A stretch of DNA of 25,927 nucleotides. Origin: JASHSH01 sp036490215 (GTDB taxonomy: Bacteria > Pseudomonadota > Alphaproteobacteria > Rhodospirillales > Magnetospirillaceae). Positions 7,607 through 14,123 of this stretch are shown piece by piece (position 1 is the first letter of the stretch; the number at the start of each line of letters is the position of its first letter). The notes beneath the pieces were generated by a model. The model was given only the letters and a program-made list of their open reading frames with translations. It did no database searches and had not been told where the DNA came from. The translations under genes and the position numbers were made by a program. The DNA is taken from the NCBI GenBank assembly GCA_036490215.1, contig DASXEH010000050.1, forward strand, positions 1 to 25,927. Reading direction: 5' to 3'.

Positions 7607-8427
7607 TGTCTTCGACGCTCGTGCTGCCCGCTCCCGCCGAAACACGCATCGCGGGACGCATCCAGGCGCGCAAACTATGGCGCGTCGTCGGCGGCATCGT
7701 CGCGCTGGCCCTGTTTACGGTCGCCGCGCTGGTTCTGGCGACCGATCCGGCCTCGGCGCAGCAATTCTCGCTCGATCTCGGCCAGGGCCCCACGGCCACC
7801 GGCCGCATCGTTCAGCTGGTCGCGCTGCTGACGATCCTCAGCCTCGCACCCTCGATCCTGATCATGGTGACGTCGTTCACCCGTATCGTTGTGGTGCTGT
7901 CGTTCCTGCGCCCGGCGCTGGGCACCACCACCAACCCGCCGAATATGGTGATCGTCAGCCTGGCGCTGTTCCTGACCGGCTTCATCATGGCGCCGACCTT
8001 CGAGGCCAGCTACGACCAGGGCATCAAGCCGCTGATGACCAACAGCATCGAAGAAAGCGACGCTATCGACCGCGCCATCCAGCCATTTCACGACTTCATG
8101 ATGCGTCAGGTGCGCAACGAGGACCTGAGCCTGTTCTACAACATGGCGCGCATCGCCCAGCCCGCCAATGCCGCCGATGCGCCGATCCGCGTATTGATCC
8201 CGGCCTTCATGATCAGCGAGCTGCGCCGCGCCTTCGAGATCGGCTTCCTCGTCTTCCTGCCCTTCCTGATCATCGACATGGTGGTGGCCAGCGTGCTGAT
8301 GAGCATGGGCATGATGATGTTGCCGCCGGTAACGATCTCGATGCCGTTCAAGATCATCTTCTTCGTCCTGGTCGACGGCTGGTATCTGCTCGCCGGCAGC
8401 CTGGTGCAGAGCTTCGGGCCGCAATAG
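7606..8427 (+). CDS. fliP: Flagellar export gate protein FliP
   Basis: A 273-residue inner-membrane protein, core of the flagellar type III export gate with FliQ and FliR. Diagnostic wording includes M-V-T-S-F-T-R-I-V-V-V-L-S-F-L-R, the N-P-P-N segment, A-L-F-L-T-G-F-I-M-A-P, P-A-F-M-I-S-E-L-R-R-A-F-E-I-G-F and M-G-M-M-M-L-P-P. It has a longer than usual N-terminus: about 25 polar residues precede a hydrophobic signal segment (about 27-52, ending A-S-A). The GTG start overlaps the fliO stop by one base. The fliQ, fliR and flhA genes are not in the window. Confidence 0.93.
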   Translation: MSSTLVLPAPAETRIAGRIQARKLWRVVGGIVALALFTVAALVLATDPASAQQFSLDLGQGPTATGRIVQLVALLTILSLAPSILIMVTSFTRIVVVLSFLRPALGTTTNPPNMVIVSLALFLTGFIMAPTFEASYDQGIKPLMTNSIEESDAIDRAIQPFHDFMMRQVRNEDLSLFYNMARIAQPANAADAPIRVLIPAFMISELRRAFEIGFLVFLPFLIIDMVVASVLMSMGMMMLPPVTISMPFKIIFFVLVDGWYLLAGSLVQSFGPQ

Positions 8428-8548
8428 CGGCCTCATTCTCCAAACAATCCTCAGGGATTCACCCCCATAGTCTCAGGTATCGCCTGATATCGGCCTCGGG
8501 CATCCCGGGTTAGCGTGCTGGCGTACGTTGACCTTTGGGGGGGTCTCT

Positions 8549-8986
8549 TTGGCCGTTCTGACGCGCTTACACGATCGGATCGAATACGAGGGTATCTACT
8601 GCACCATGACCGTGCAGCAGCTGTCGGACGACGTGGTGGTGGTGCGGATCGAGGGTACCGATATCGGCGAATTCGGCGAGCGGCCGCTGCGCATGATGGA
8701 TCGAGTCATCGCTACGACGGGCGATCGGCCCCTCAGCCTGTTCATCGACGCACGCGCGGTGCGCGGCGCCTCGCTCACGGCCAGTAGCGCGTGGGGGGTA
8801 TGGCTGACGATGCATAGTTCGTCTTTGCGGCGCGTCCATATGCTGGCCCGTTCGACCTTCGTCATGGTGACAGCGAACTTCGTGCGCCGCTTCGCCAAGC
8901 TTGAAGACAAGATGGCGATACTGTCGCGTGACGAGGACTTCGACCTGGCGCTGGGACAGGCGCTGCGCAGTCCCGCTACCGCCTGA
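8549..8986 (+). CDS. Unknown protein, possible STAS/SpoIIAA-like fold
   Basis: A soluble protein of about 145 residues with no recognised family. The pattern of short beta strands (V-V-V-V-R-I-E-G; L-S-L-F-I-D-A-R) alternating with helices and an L-F-I-D-A-R strand resembles STAS/SpoIIAA-like small proteins, but this is a weak fold guess. The start is uncertain: TTG 8549 has a G-run (8537-8543) 5 nt upstream, TTG 8528 is longer, and ATG 8606 is the first ATG. A second small protein of similar size and pattern follows 68 bp later, so the two may be distant paralogs. It lies 121 bp after fliP and may not belong to the flagellar operon. Confidence 0.6.
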   Translation: MAVLTRLHDRIEYEGIYCTMTVQQLSDDVVVVRIEGTDIGEFGERPLRMMDRVIATTGDRPLSLFIDARAVRGASLTASSAWGVWLTMHSSSLRRVHMLARSTFVMVTANFVRRFAKLEDKMAILSRDEDFDLALGQALRSPATA

Positions 8987-9054
8987 TATTTCCCTTTCCG
9001 TCAATAGCGATCGTGGCTTGATCTCGGGCCGCAAGGCTGGTCGAATCGGTTCCG

Positions 9055-9447
9055 ATGTCGTCCACCTACGAAATAAATCCGGCCCAACGGTTGGTCATCT
9101 TCCACATCTCCGGTGTGTTGACGCCCCCCGTTATGGCGGCCACGCGCGAGCAGCTGAAAAGCGACCCCGCCTTCGATCCCCGCTTCGACCAGATCAACGA
9201 TGTGCGCGCCGTGTCCTCAGTCGCGATGACCGCCGATCAGGTGCGGCTGTCGGCCGCTCAATCCGTGTTCGATCCCAAGACGCGGATTGCCATCCTGGCC
9301 ACGCGCGACAACCCCGCCACCTTCGGCATGGTTCGCATGTACGAACTGCTGCAGACCTCCGGCGACACCCCAGATCGGGTTGGCATCTTCAACACGATGG
9401 AAGCGGCGATAGCGTGGTTGAGCCAGCCGCGCCAGCCGGCCGCCTAG
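9055..9447 (+). CDS. Small STAS/SpoIIAA-like conserved protein
   Basis: A 130-residue soluble protein. Opening strands (Y-E-I-N-P-A-Q-R-L-V-I-F-H-I-S-G-V-L-T), a central D-V-R-A-V strand, I-A-I-L-A-T-R and the ending V-G-I-F-N-T-M-E-A-A-I-A-W-L match the general pattern of small alphaproteobacterial proteins with a SpoIIAA/STAS-like fold, in which the last helix carries an E-A-x-x-W-L motif. The role is unknown. There is no good Shine-Dalgarno near the ATG. A parS-like site lies 7 bp beyond the stop. Confidence 0.65.
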   Translation: MSSTYEINPAQRLVIFHISGVLTPPVMAATREQLKSDPAFDPRFDQINDVRAVSSVAMTADQVRLSAAQSVFDPKTRIAILATRDNPATFGMVRMYELLQTSGDTPDRVGIFNTMEAAIAWLSQPRQPAA

Positions 9448-9453
9448 GCTAAA

Positions 9454-9469
9454 TGTTTCACGTGAAACG
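9454..9469. promoter_or_regulatory. parS-like ParB binding site
   Basis: TGTTTCACGTGAAACG matches the near-universal bacterial parS consensus (TGTTTCACGTGAAACA) at 15 of 16 positions, with a perfect 14-bp palindromic core at 9455-9468. ParB/Spo0J binds such sites and spreads to organise the replication origin region. Chromosomal parS sites usually lie near oriC, so the window may be origin-proximal or on a secondary replicon. No parA or parB gene is present here. The site is intergenic, 7 bp after a stop codon. Confidence 0.75.
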
Positions 9470-9597
9470 TAATCTGTAAATCAATCTAAATCATATAGTT
9501 ACCATATCGTTATTGCGTTTTTCGTAGTTATATCCTAACCTTCCCAACGAGCCGCAACATCCCAAAAGCCAAGAAATGGAACCGGGATCGCGGCAGG

Positions 9598-9711
9598 TAA
9601 CACCCCCGCCGCACAGGCGTCATCACCCCACAAGCGCCACCGGCATCACCCCACAAGCTCCAGCGATGTCACCCCATCGCCGATGAGGTGTCACCCCATT
9701 CGCGCGAAGCC
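9598..9711. repeat. Iteron-like array: five direct repeats at 22-23 bp spacing
   Basis: The octamer TCACCCCA occurs at 9623, 9646, 9669 and 9691, with a degenerate unit (ACACCCCC) at 9600. Spacings are 23, 23, 23 and 22 bp, about two helical turns, so all copies face the same side of the DNA. Units two and three share the 15-mer CATCACCCCACAAGC; units four and five share TGTCACCCCAT. Between the parS-like site and the array lies an AT-rich stretch (9470-9540). The layout resembles replication iterons or an array of regulator sites, but no initiator gene is present and no DnaA box was seen. Confidence 0.6.
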
Positions 9712-9767
9712 GGGTATCATTTTCGCAGCGTCGTTTGTCCTCACTTCATCCTGGGATCCCGCCCTTC

Positions 9768-10829
9768 ATGACCATCGCCACGCCCGACTTCATCGCCGGT
9801 CTGCCCAAGGCCGAACTGCATCTGCATATCGAAGGCACGCTGACCCGCGACCTCAAACGCAAGCTGGCCGCGCGCAACAAGATCGATCTCGGCGAGAAGA
9901 CCTTCACGGCACTCGAAGTGAGCGGCACGGCAGCATCAGGTTCGAATCGGGCGATGGATCAGCAGCAGCTCGGCATCGCGCAGTACAAGATGTTCCTCGA
10001 CCTCTATTACGAGGGGCTGAAGGTGCTGCACACCGAAGAGGACTTCCGCGACTTGATCTTCGCCTATCTCGAATCCTGCAAGGCCGACAACATTCTGTAT
10101 AGCGAAATCATGTTCGACCCGCAGGCCCACACCGATCGCGGCGTCAGCATGGGCGTGGTGATGGAAGGGCTGATCCAGGGGCGCAAGGATGCCGCTGAAC
10201 AACTCGGCGTCGAGAGCAATCTGATCATGTGCATCAACCGCGATCGCTCCGCCGACAGCGCGATGCAGATGATCGACGATGCGCAGCCCTGGCGCGATCA
10301 TATCGCCGGGCTCGGCCTCGACTCCGTGGAGGACGGCCATCCGCCGGTGAAGTTCAAGGATCACTATGCACGCGCCAAATCTGAAGGCTATCGCCTGACC
10401 GCCCATTGCGATGTGGACATGGTGGATGCGGTAAAGCATCTGTGGCAATGCATCGATGTGCTCGGCGTGGAACGCGTCGACCACGGCATCAACACGATCG
10501 AGGACGAACGCCTGATCGCGGCGATGAAAGAACGCGAGATGTGCTTCACCACCTGCCCCACCTGGCGGACGGGCGATCCCAAACCGCGCCGCGTGGACCG
10601 CATCCGCATCATGCATGAGCTGGGGTTGAAGGTGACGATCAACACCGACGATCCCGGCTATTTCGCCAGCGGGTTGATGAACCACATGCTGGGCCCGGTG
10701 GTGACCGAGGGCCAGTTCACCAAGGACGAGCTCGCGCAATTCATGATCAACGCGTTCGAGAGCGCATGGCTGCCGAAGGAGACGCGGGAGCGGTATGTGG
10801 GGATGGTGAGGGGGTATGTGGCCAGCTAG
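9768..10829 (+). CDS. Adenosine/adenine deaminase-family metal hydrolase, atypical active site
   Basis: A 353-residue TIM-barrel amidohydrolase of the adenosine deaminase family. Metal ligands appear as H18 and H20 (L-H-L-H-I-E-G-T), H213 and D294 (N-T-D-D-P), with H239 (D-H-G-I-N) as the active-site His. However, the H-A-G-E motif that carries the catalytic Glu in classical enzymes reads H-C-D-V here (213-216), followed by D217. Family members deaminate adenosine, adenine or related purines; the substituted motif marks a divergent subgroup whose substrate may differ. The ATG at 9768 fits the P-K-A-E-L-H-L-H start seen in family members. It is monocistronic in appearance, behind the parS/repeat island. 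Confidence 0.8.
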   Translation: MTIATPDFIAGLPKAELHLHIEGTLTRDLKRKLAARNKIDLGEKTFTALEVSGTAASGSNRAMDQQQLGIAQYKMFLDLYYEGLKVLHTEEDFRDLIFAYLESCKADNILYSEIMFDPQAHTDRGVSMGVVMEGLIQGRKDAAEQLGVESNLIMCINRDRSADSAMQMIDDAQPWRDHIAGLGLDSVEDGHPPVKFKDHYARAKSEGYRLTAHCDVDMVDAVKHLWQCIDVLGVERVDHGINTIEDERLIAAMKEREMCFTTCPTWRTGDPKPRRVDRIRIMHELGLKVTINTDDPGYFASGLMNHMLGPVVTEGQFTKDELAQFMINAFESAWLPKETRERYVGMVRGYVAS

Positions 10830-10860
10830 ATGCTTGCGCGCTGACGGCGTCACATTTATG

Positions 10861-10877
10861 GTAAGGAAATTCCTTAC
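10861..10877. promoter_or_regulatory. Perfect palindromic operator of the toxin-antitoxin pair
   Basis: GTAAGGAAATTCCTTAC is a perfect 8-1-8 inverted repeat lying 13 bp upstream of the antitoxin ATG. AbrB-type antitoxins autorepress by binding palindromes that overlap their promoter, so this is the likely operator. Confidence 0.75.
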
Positions 10878-10889
10878 TCGCGAGATACG

Positions 10890-11105
10890 ATGATCACTAG
10901 CAAGTTGACCAGCAAGGGGCAAACGACGATCCCCCAATCGGTGCGCAAGGCACTCCGCCTGAAAGAAGGCGAAGAATTAGCCTATCGCATCGAGCACGAT
11001 CGCGTTGTGCTGACGAAAGCAACTCGGGTCGGCCGGGATGATCCATTCGCGACTTTCGAGGAATGGAATTCCGAGAACGACCGTCGGGCCTATGCCAAGC
11101 TTTGA
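10890..11105 (+). CDS. AbrB/MazE-type antitoxin
   Basis: A 71-residue protein with an N-terminal swapped-hairpin AbrB DNA-binding domain: S-K-L-T-S-K-G-Q-T-T-I-P-Q-S-V-R-K-A-L-R-L-K-E-G at residues 4-27 is the classic signature. The C-terminal half (about 45-71) is polar and should wrap the toxin. It overlaps the toxin gene by 14 nt. It is expected to neutralise the toxin and repress the operon through the palindrome just upstream. Confidence 0.88.
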   Translation: MITSKLTSKGQTTIPQSVRKALRLKEGEELAYRIEHDRVVLTKATRVGRDDPFATFEEWNSENDRRAYAKL

Positions 11106-11430
11106 ACCTTGGGACGTTGTGCGTGTGCCGTTCCCCTATACGGATCGGCCCGTACGGCAGCATCGCCCGGCAGTTGTGGTGGCGGCTGGAGATATTCAAG
11201 CTGCACACGGTCTCCTATGGGTTCTTATGGTAACAAGTGCCGAGAACCGCCACTGGCAAGAAGATGTTCCCGTTTCCGATCTGGTGAAGGCAGGGCTCCC
11301 TGTTCCATCTGTCGTGCGGACAGCAAAGATTGCGACAATCGAAGTCCGGGACGCAGAGAAAATCGGGACATTGCCAGCAAAAGACAGAAAGAAAATAGCG
11401 GCGGCGATGAGCGCCATTTTGGAATCATGA
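11092..11430 (+). CDS. PemK/MazF-family toxin (endoribonuclease)
   Basis: A 112-residue protein with the PemK/MazF opening W-D-V-V-R-V-P-F-P-Y-T-D and the R-P-A-V-V-V-A strand, followed by a typical C-terminal helix. Family members are sequence-specific mRNA ribonucleases. The ATG at 11092 lies inside the antitoxin gene (14-nt overlap), the usual layout for type II systems. The conserved Arg after the first strands (R-Q-H-R-P) is present, so activity is plausible. Confidence 0.85.
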   Translation: MPSFEPWDVVRVPFPYTDRPVRQHRPAVVVAAGDIQAAHGLLWVLMVTSAENRHWQEDVPVSDLVKAGLPVPSVVRTAKIATIEVRDAEKIGTLPAKDRKKIAAAMSAILES

Positions 11431-11522
11431 TGAAGACCGTAACGATGGGCTTGGCAGCACAAGACGACGTGCAGGCGCGAATGCGTCGAACGGTTTGCCC
11501 ATGGCTTTCGATTCTGTCTTTG

Positions 11523-11585
11523 CGTCACCCCCGCGAAGGCGGGGGTCCATCGGCCGCCTGGATTCCCGCCTTCGCGGGAATGACG
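11523..11585. repeat. Dispersed palindromic repeat, copy 1
   Basis: A 63-bp element bounded by CGTCA and TGACG. Its left arm folds as CCCCCGC-GAAG-GCGGGGG and its right arm as ATTCCCGC-CTTC-GCGGGAAT, and the two arms are roughly complementary to each other. A second, enlarged copy lies at 19515-19631. Such elements are dispersed through many alphaproteobacterial genomes and are not coding. Confidence 0.8.
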
Positions 11586-11652
11586 CGTTGAGGGCAAGGC
11601 ATAGATCGTCCGCCATTCTCATCGCTCGCTCAGCGATCAATTCTCCCCCAAC

Positions 11653-11696
11653 AAAAAAACGATGCCCCGGCGTCGGGATTCTCCCAACGCCGGGGC
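11653..11696 (-). terminator. Rho-independent terminator on the minus strand
   Basis: GCCCCGGCGT (11664-11673) pairs perfectly with ACGCCGGGGC (11687-11696) across a 13-nt loop. Read on the minus strand, the stem is followed after 4 nt by seven U (plus-strand A7 at 11653-11659), a strong intrinsic terminator. No convincing minus-strand gene ends here; a short minus frame of 25 codons (11724-11801) stops 27 nt before the stem. The terminated transcript may be a small RNA or a remnant gene. Confidence 0.7.
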
Positions 11697-11780
11697 GAAA
11701 CCGCGGGTCTCTAATCGCGCGGCTTAGACACTGAGTCGGGCGAGCAAGGTTGAGAACTGCGGCGGTATCGTTCGCGCCGC

Positions 11781-12071
11781 ATGACTTCGCTGCCGACTCA
11801 TATTCAGTGGACGCGATCATGGCCGCGCGCGATGTGGTCCGATTTTCCGAAAGCCGAACGCACGATTTCCAGGTGTGTCGAAACATGTCCGGTGCCAAGT
11901 GGCGGACTACGAGTAATCGGAATAATCGAATGGGTCGCGGTGCGTGCCGCAGAACCGCACGCAACGATCACGATTTTGCCGGATTTCCTGCGTTTCCCGC
12001 CCCTTATGGGTGACTTTTCGAGGACCGGGCAGTCTTTTCACAGCGATGCCACCACAACTTGGTTCGAATGA
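11781..12071 (+). CDS. Doubtful 96-residue open frame in the gap before the response regulators
   Basis: An open frame of 96 codons with an ATG start but no visible ribosome site, no recognised motif and weak codon bias compared with neighbours. It overlaps the upstream element shared by the two response regulator genes (12009-12044), which argues against coding there. The rest of the 11431-12113 gap holds the palindromic repeat at 11523-11585 and the minus-strand terminator. It may be chance or a decayed gene. Confidence 0.15.
   Translation: MTSLPTHIQWTRSWPRAMWSDFPKAERTISRCVETCPVPSGGLRVIGIIEWVAVRAAEPHATITILPDFLRFPPLMGDFSRTGQSFHSDATTTWFE
12009..12044 (+). promoter_or_regulatory. Shared upstream element, copy 1
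   Basis: This 36-bp stretch begins GGTGACTTTTC, contains a GaCCGgGcAGT block and ends CACAGC. It is closely matched at 12646-12680 in front of the second response regulator gene. It ends 69 bp before the first regulator's ATG. Conservation outside the coding sequence suggests a common promoter or regulator site retained after the gene duplication. Confidence 0.45.
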
Positions 12072-12113
12072 GCCCGTGCGTTACGAGAGATCGCAACAAT
12101 CAGGGTTCATGTC

Positions 12114-12605
12114 ATGGCGCCATCGGTTCTCCACCGCATCCGCATCATCCTCGCCGATGACCAGGCCGAGATTCGCGCTCTAGGCCGGCAGATGTTGGCC
12201 GAGCTTGGCTTCACCAATGTCGAATGCGCCGTCGACGGTTACGACGCCTATCGGAAGTTCGTGATGAAGCCGGCATCGCTGGTGATCACCGATCTCAGCA
12301 TGTCGCCGGTGGATGGGCTGGAACTGATCCGGCTGATCCGCACCGCGCCCGACAGCCCCAATCGCTATGTGCCGATCATCGTGCTCAGCTGCAACACCGA
12401 CGAAGAGTCGGTGGCGCAAGCGCGCGATGCCGGCATCAACGATTTCCTGGCCAAGCCGATGTCGCTCAACACGCTTTATAGCCACCTCGAAGCGCTGATC
12501 GCGCGACCACAAAATTTTATAAAGACCGGCAGCTATTTCGGCCCCAACCGGCGGCGGCATATCCCTGCACAACGGGTGCACGAGCGCCGCAGCATGCAAG
12601 CGTAA
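12114..12605 (+). CDS. Single-domain response regulator (CheY-like), paralog 1
   Basis: A 163-residue stand-alone receiver protein. The acidic pair D15-D16, phospho-acceptor D60 (V-I-T-D-L-S-M), S92 and K114 (F-L-A-K-P) form a complete receiver site. There is no DNA-binding output domain. After the receiver comes a basic tail with T-G-S-Y-F-G-P-N-R-R-R-H, a tail type common in alphaproteobacterial receivers. It closely resembles the protein encoded 131 bp downstream (for example the shared segment L-I-R-T-A-P-D-S-P-N-R). The cognate kinase is unknown; a soluble hybrid kinase lies 9 kb away. Confidence 0.88.
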   Translation: MAPSVLHRIRIILADDQAEIRALGRQMLAELGFTNVECAVDGYDAYRKFVMKPASLVITDLSMSPVDGLELIRLIRTAPDSPNRYVPIIVLSCNTDEESVAQARDAGINDFLAKPMSLNTLYSHLEALIARPQNFIKTGSYFGPNRRRHIPAQRVHERRSMQA

Positions 12606-12645
12606 CCGATGCGGTGGAAATGCCTGCTGCATGCGCTTTTTATGT

Positions 12646-12680
12646 GGTGACTTTTCCGTGGCCGTGACAGTTCGCACAGC
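12646..12680 (+). promoter_or_regulatory. Shared upstream element, copy 2
   Basis: Counterpart of the element at 12009-12044: GGTGACTTTTC, then a GGCCGTGACAGT block and CACAGC, with one small gap relative to copy 1. It ends 55 bp before the ATG of the second response regulator. Confidence 0.45.
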
Positions 12681-12735
12681 TTTTGCGTGTACGCTGAACT
12701 GAAGTAATGCGGCTCTGTTTGAACCGGTTTGGGAT

Positions 12736-13350
12736 ATGCCCCGCAACACCTTCACACCGTTCCGCAACATCCGCATTCTGGCGGTGGACGACCTTATCGA
12801 AACGCGCGATCTGACCCGCGAGATGCTGGGCGCCATCGGTTTCCGCCGGGTGGAGACGGCGCGCAACGGCGAAGACGCCTATCGCCGCTTCGTTTTGAAT
12901 CCCGCCGCGCTGGTCGTGACCGATCTCAGGATGGGGCCGGTGGATGGGCTGCAGCTGACGCGCCTGATCCGCACCGCGCCCGATAGCCCCAACCGCTTCG
13001 TGCCGATCATGGTGCTGAGCTGTATCACCGATGTCGAGACGATCGGCCGCGCGCGCGATGCCGGCGTCAACGATTTCCTGGCCAAACCGCTGGCGATCGC
13101 CACGCTGCGCACCCATCTCGAATGGCTGATCGAACGGCCGGCGAAGTTCGTGCGCAGTGGAACCTATTTCGGACCCGACCGGCGTTTACACGCACCGACA
13201 CCGCGCCTGCACGAACGGCGCAGCTCGATGATGGGCGTGACGCCGCTTCCCGACGCAACGCGCTCAGCCAATGCTTCACACTCAGATCGAGCGCACCATT
13301 CCACCGTCGAACAGGATGCTCTGGCCCGTAACGTAGACGGATTCTTCTGA
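12736..13350 (+). CDS. Single-domain response regulator (CheY-like), paralog 2 with long tail
   Basis: A 204-residue receiver protein with D18-D19, phospho-acceptor D63 (V-V-T-D-L-R-M), S95 and K117 (F-L-A-K-P) and no output domain. It is a tandem paralog of the preceding gene and keeps the S-G-T-Y-F-G-P-D-R-R tail. After the shared tail, some 45 further low-complexity residues follow, rich in S, A, H and D. The last 69 bp overlap the 3' end of the convergent SDR gene, so this extension was probably gained by loss of an earlier stop. Confidence 0.87.
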   Translation: MPRNTFTPFRNIRILAVDDLIETRDLTREMLGAIGFRRVETARNGEDAYRRFVLNPAALVVTDLRMGPVDGLQLTRLIRTAPDSPNRFVPIMVLSCITDVETIGRARDAGVNDFLAKPLAIATLRTHLEWLIERPAKFVRSGTYFGPDRRLHAPTPRLHERRSSMMGVTPLPDATRSANASHSDRAHHSTVEQDALARNVDGFF

Positions 13351-13995
13351 CAGAAGATAGGCGACCATGCCGGCCAGTTCGGTGGTTTTGGCATAACGGC
13401 CCATCGGGATCGAGGCCACCCGCTCGGCATTCACCGGATAGGAATCGACGAAGCCCGGCAGAATGGCGTTCATGCGGATGCCGTCAGCGGCGTAGCGCTG
13501 CGCGAACAGTTTGGTGAATGAGCCGAGCGCGGCGCGCAGCACCGAAGAAACCGGGAAGGCCAGGTCAGGCGTGATCGCGCCATAGGCCGAGATGTTGACG
13601 AAGGCGCCCGATTTGCGCTTCTGCATCTCGGGCACCACCAGCCGTGCCAGCCGGATCACATTCATCAGAATGATATCGCTGCCCTGGCGCCAGGCGTCAT
13701 CCTCGATCGCCAGCAGATCGCCCTTGGGCGGGCTGCCGGTGTTGTTGACCACGGCATCGATGCGGCCGAACTTTTCCATCGTGACGGCGTGCAGCGTGGC
13801 GAGATCTTTGGCCTCGGTGACCGACCCAACCGTAGCGATCCCACCCAAGCCTTCGGCAATACCCTTGACGCGCTCACTGCGCGCGAGCAGCGACACGGCA
13901 TAACCGCGCTTGGCAAGTTCCTGCGCGCAGGCGAGGCCGATGCCTTGGCTGGCGGCGGTGACGATGGCGACGGGACGGGATGACACTTCACTCAT
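13282..13995 (-). CDS. SDR-family protein without the canonical Tyr-x3-Lys
   Basis: A 237-residue Rossmann-fold short-chain dehydrogenase/reductase homolog. The cofactor loop T-A-A-S-Q-G-I-G (13-20), N-N-T-G (84-87), N112 and S136 are present, and the C-terminus (I-R-M-N-A-I-L-P-G-F; Y-V-T-G-Q-S-I-L-F-D-G-G) is typical. Counting from S136, the usual Tyr (+13) is V149 and the usual Lys (+17) is L153, where the segment reads P-V-S-S-V-L-R-A-A-L. It probably still binds a nucleotide, but chemistry is doubtful or different. It lies downstream of the HD-domain gene across a palindromic repeat. Confidence 0.85.
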   Translation of the reverse strand: MSEVSSRPVAIVTAASQGIGLACAQELAKRGYAVSLLARSERVKGIAEGLGGIATVGSVTEAKDLATLHAVTMEKFGRIDAVVNNTGSPPKGDLLAIEDDAWRQGSDIILMNVIRLARLVVPEMQKRKSGAFVNISAYGAITPDLAFPVSSVLRAALGSFTKLFAQRYAADGIRMNAILPGFVDSYPVNAERVASIPMGRYAKTTELAGMVAYLLSEESVYVTGQSILFDGGMVRSI

Positions 13996-14026
13996 GATTC
14001 GGACTCCGGTTCGTGCTGTTGCATCC

Positions 14027-14112
14027 TTCGAGGCTCGCCTGCGTCGAGCACCTCAGGATGAGGATCGAATTCAATGCCTCATGGTGAGGTGCTGGCGACA
14101 GCCAGCCTCGAA
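14027..14112. repeat. Nested palindromic intergenic repeat
   Basis: TTCGAGGCT (14027-14035) pairs with AGCCTCGAA (14104-14112), and inside it CACCTCAGGATGAGG (14049-14063) pairs almost fully with CCTCATGGTGAGGTG (14077-14091). The element fills most of the gap between the HD-domain and SDR genes and resembles the dispersed CATCCTTCGAG...CCTCAGGATGAGG elements of alphaproteobacteria. As RNA it would form a long stem and could affect read-through from the HD gene. Confidence 0.7.
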
Positions 14113-14123
14113 CCAAGAGTCGC

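Noticed and set aside
11425..11964. Minus-strand open frame of 179 codons
   Set aside because: It runs through the palindromic repeat and the terminator stem and has no motif, so it is unlikely to be coding.
12671..12690. Possible sigma-54 promoter before the second response regulator
   Set aside because: The -12 TTGC is present but the -24 GG is replaced by CG, and the first copy of the upstream element does not preserve the pattern.
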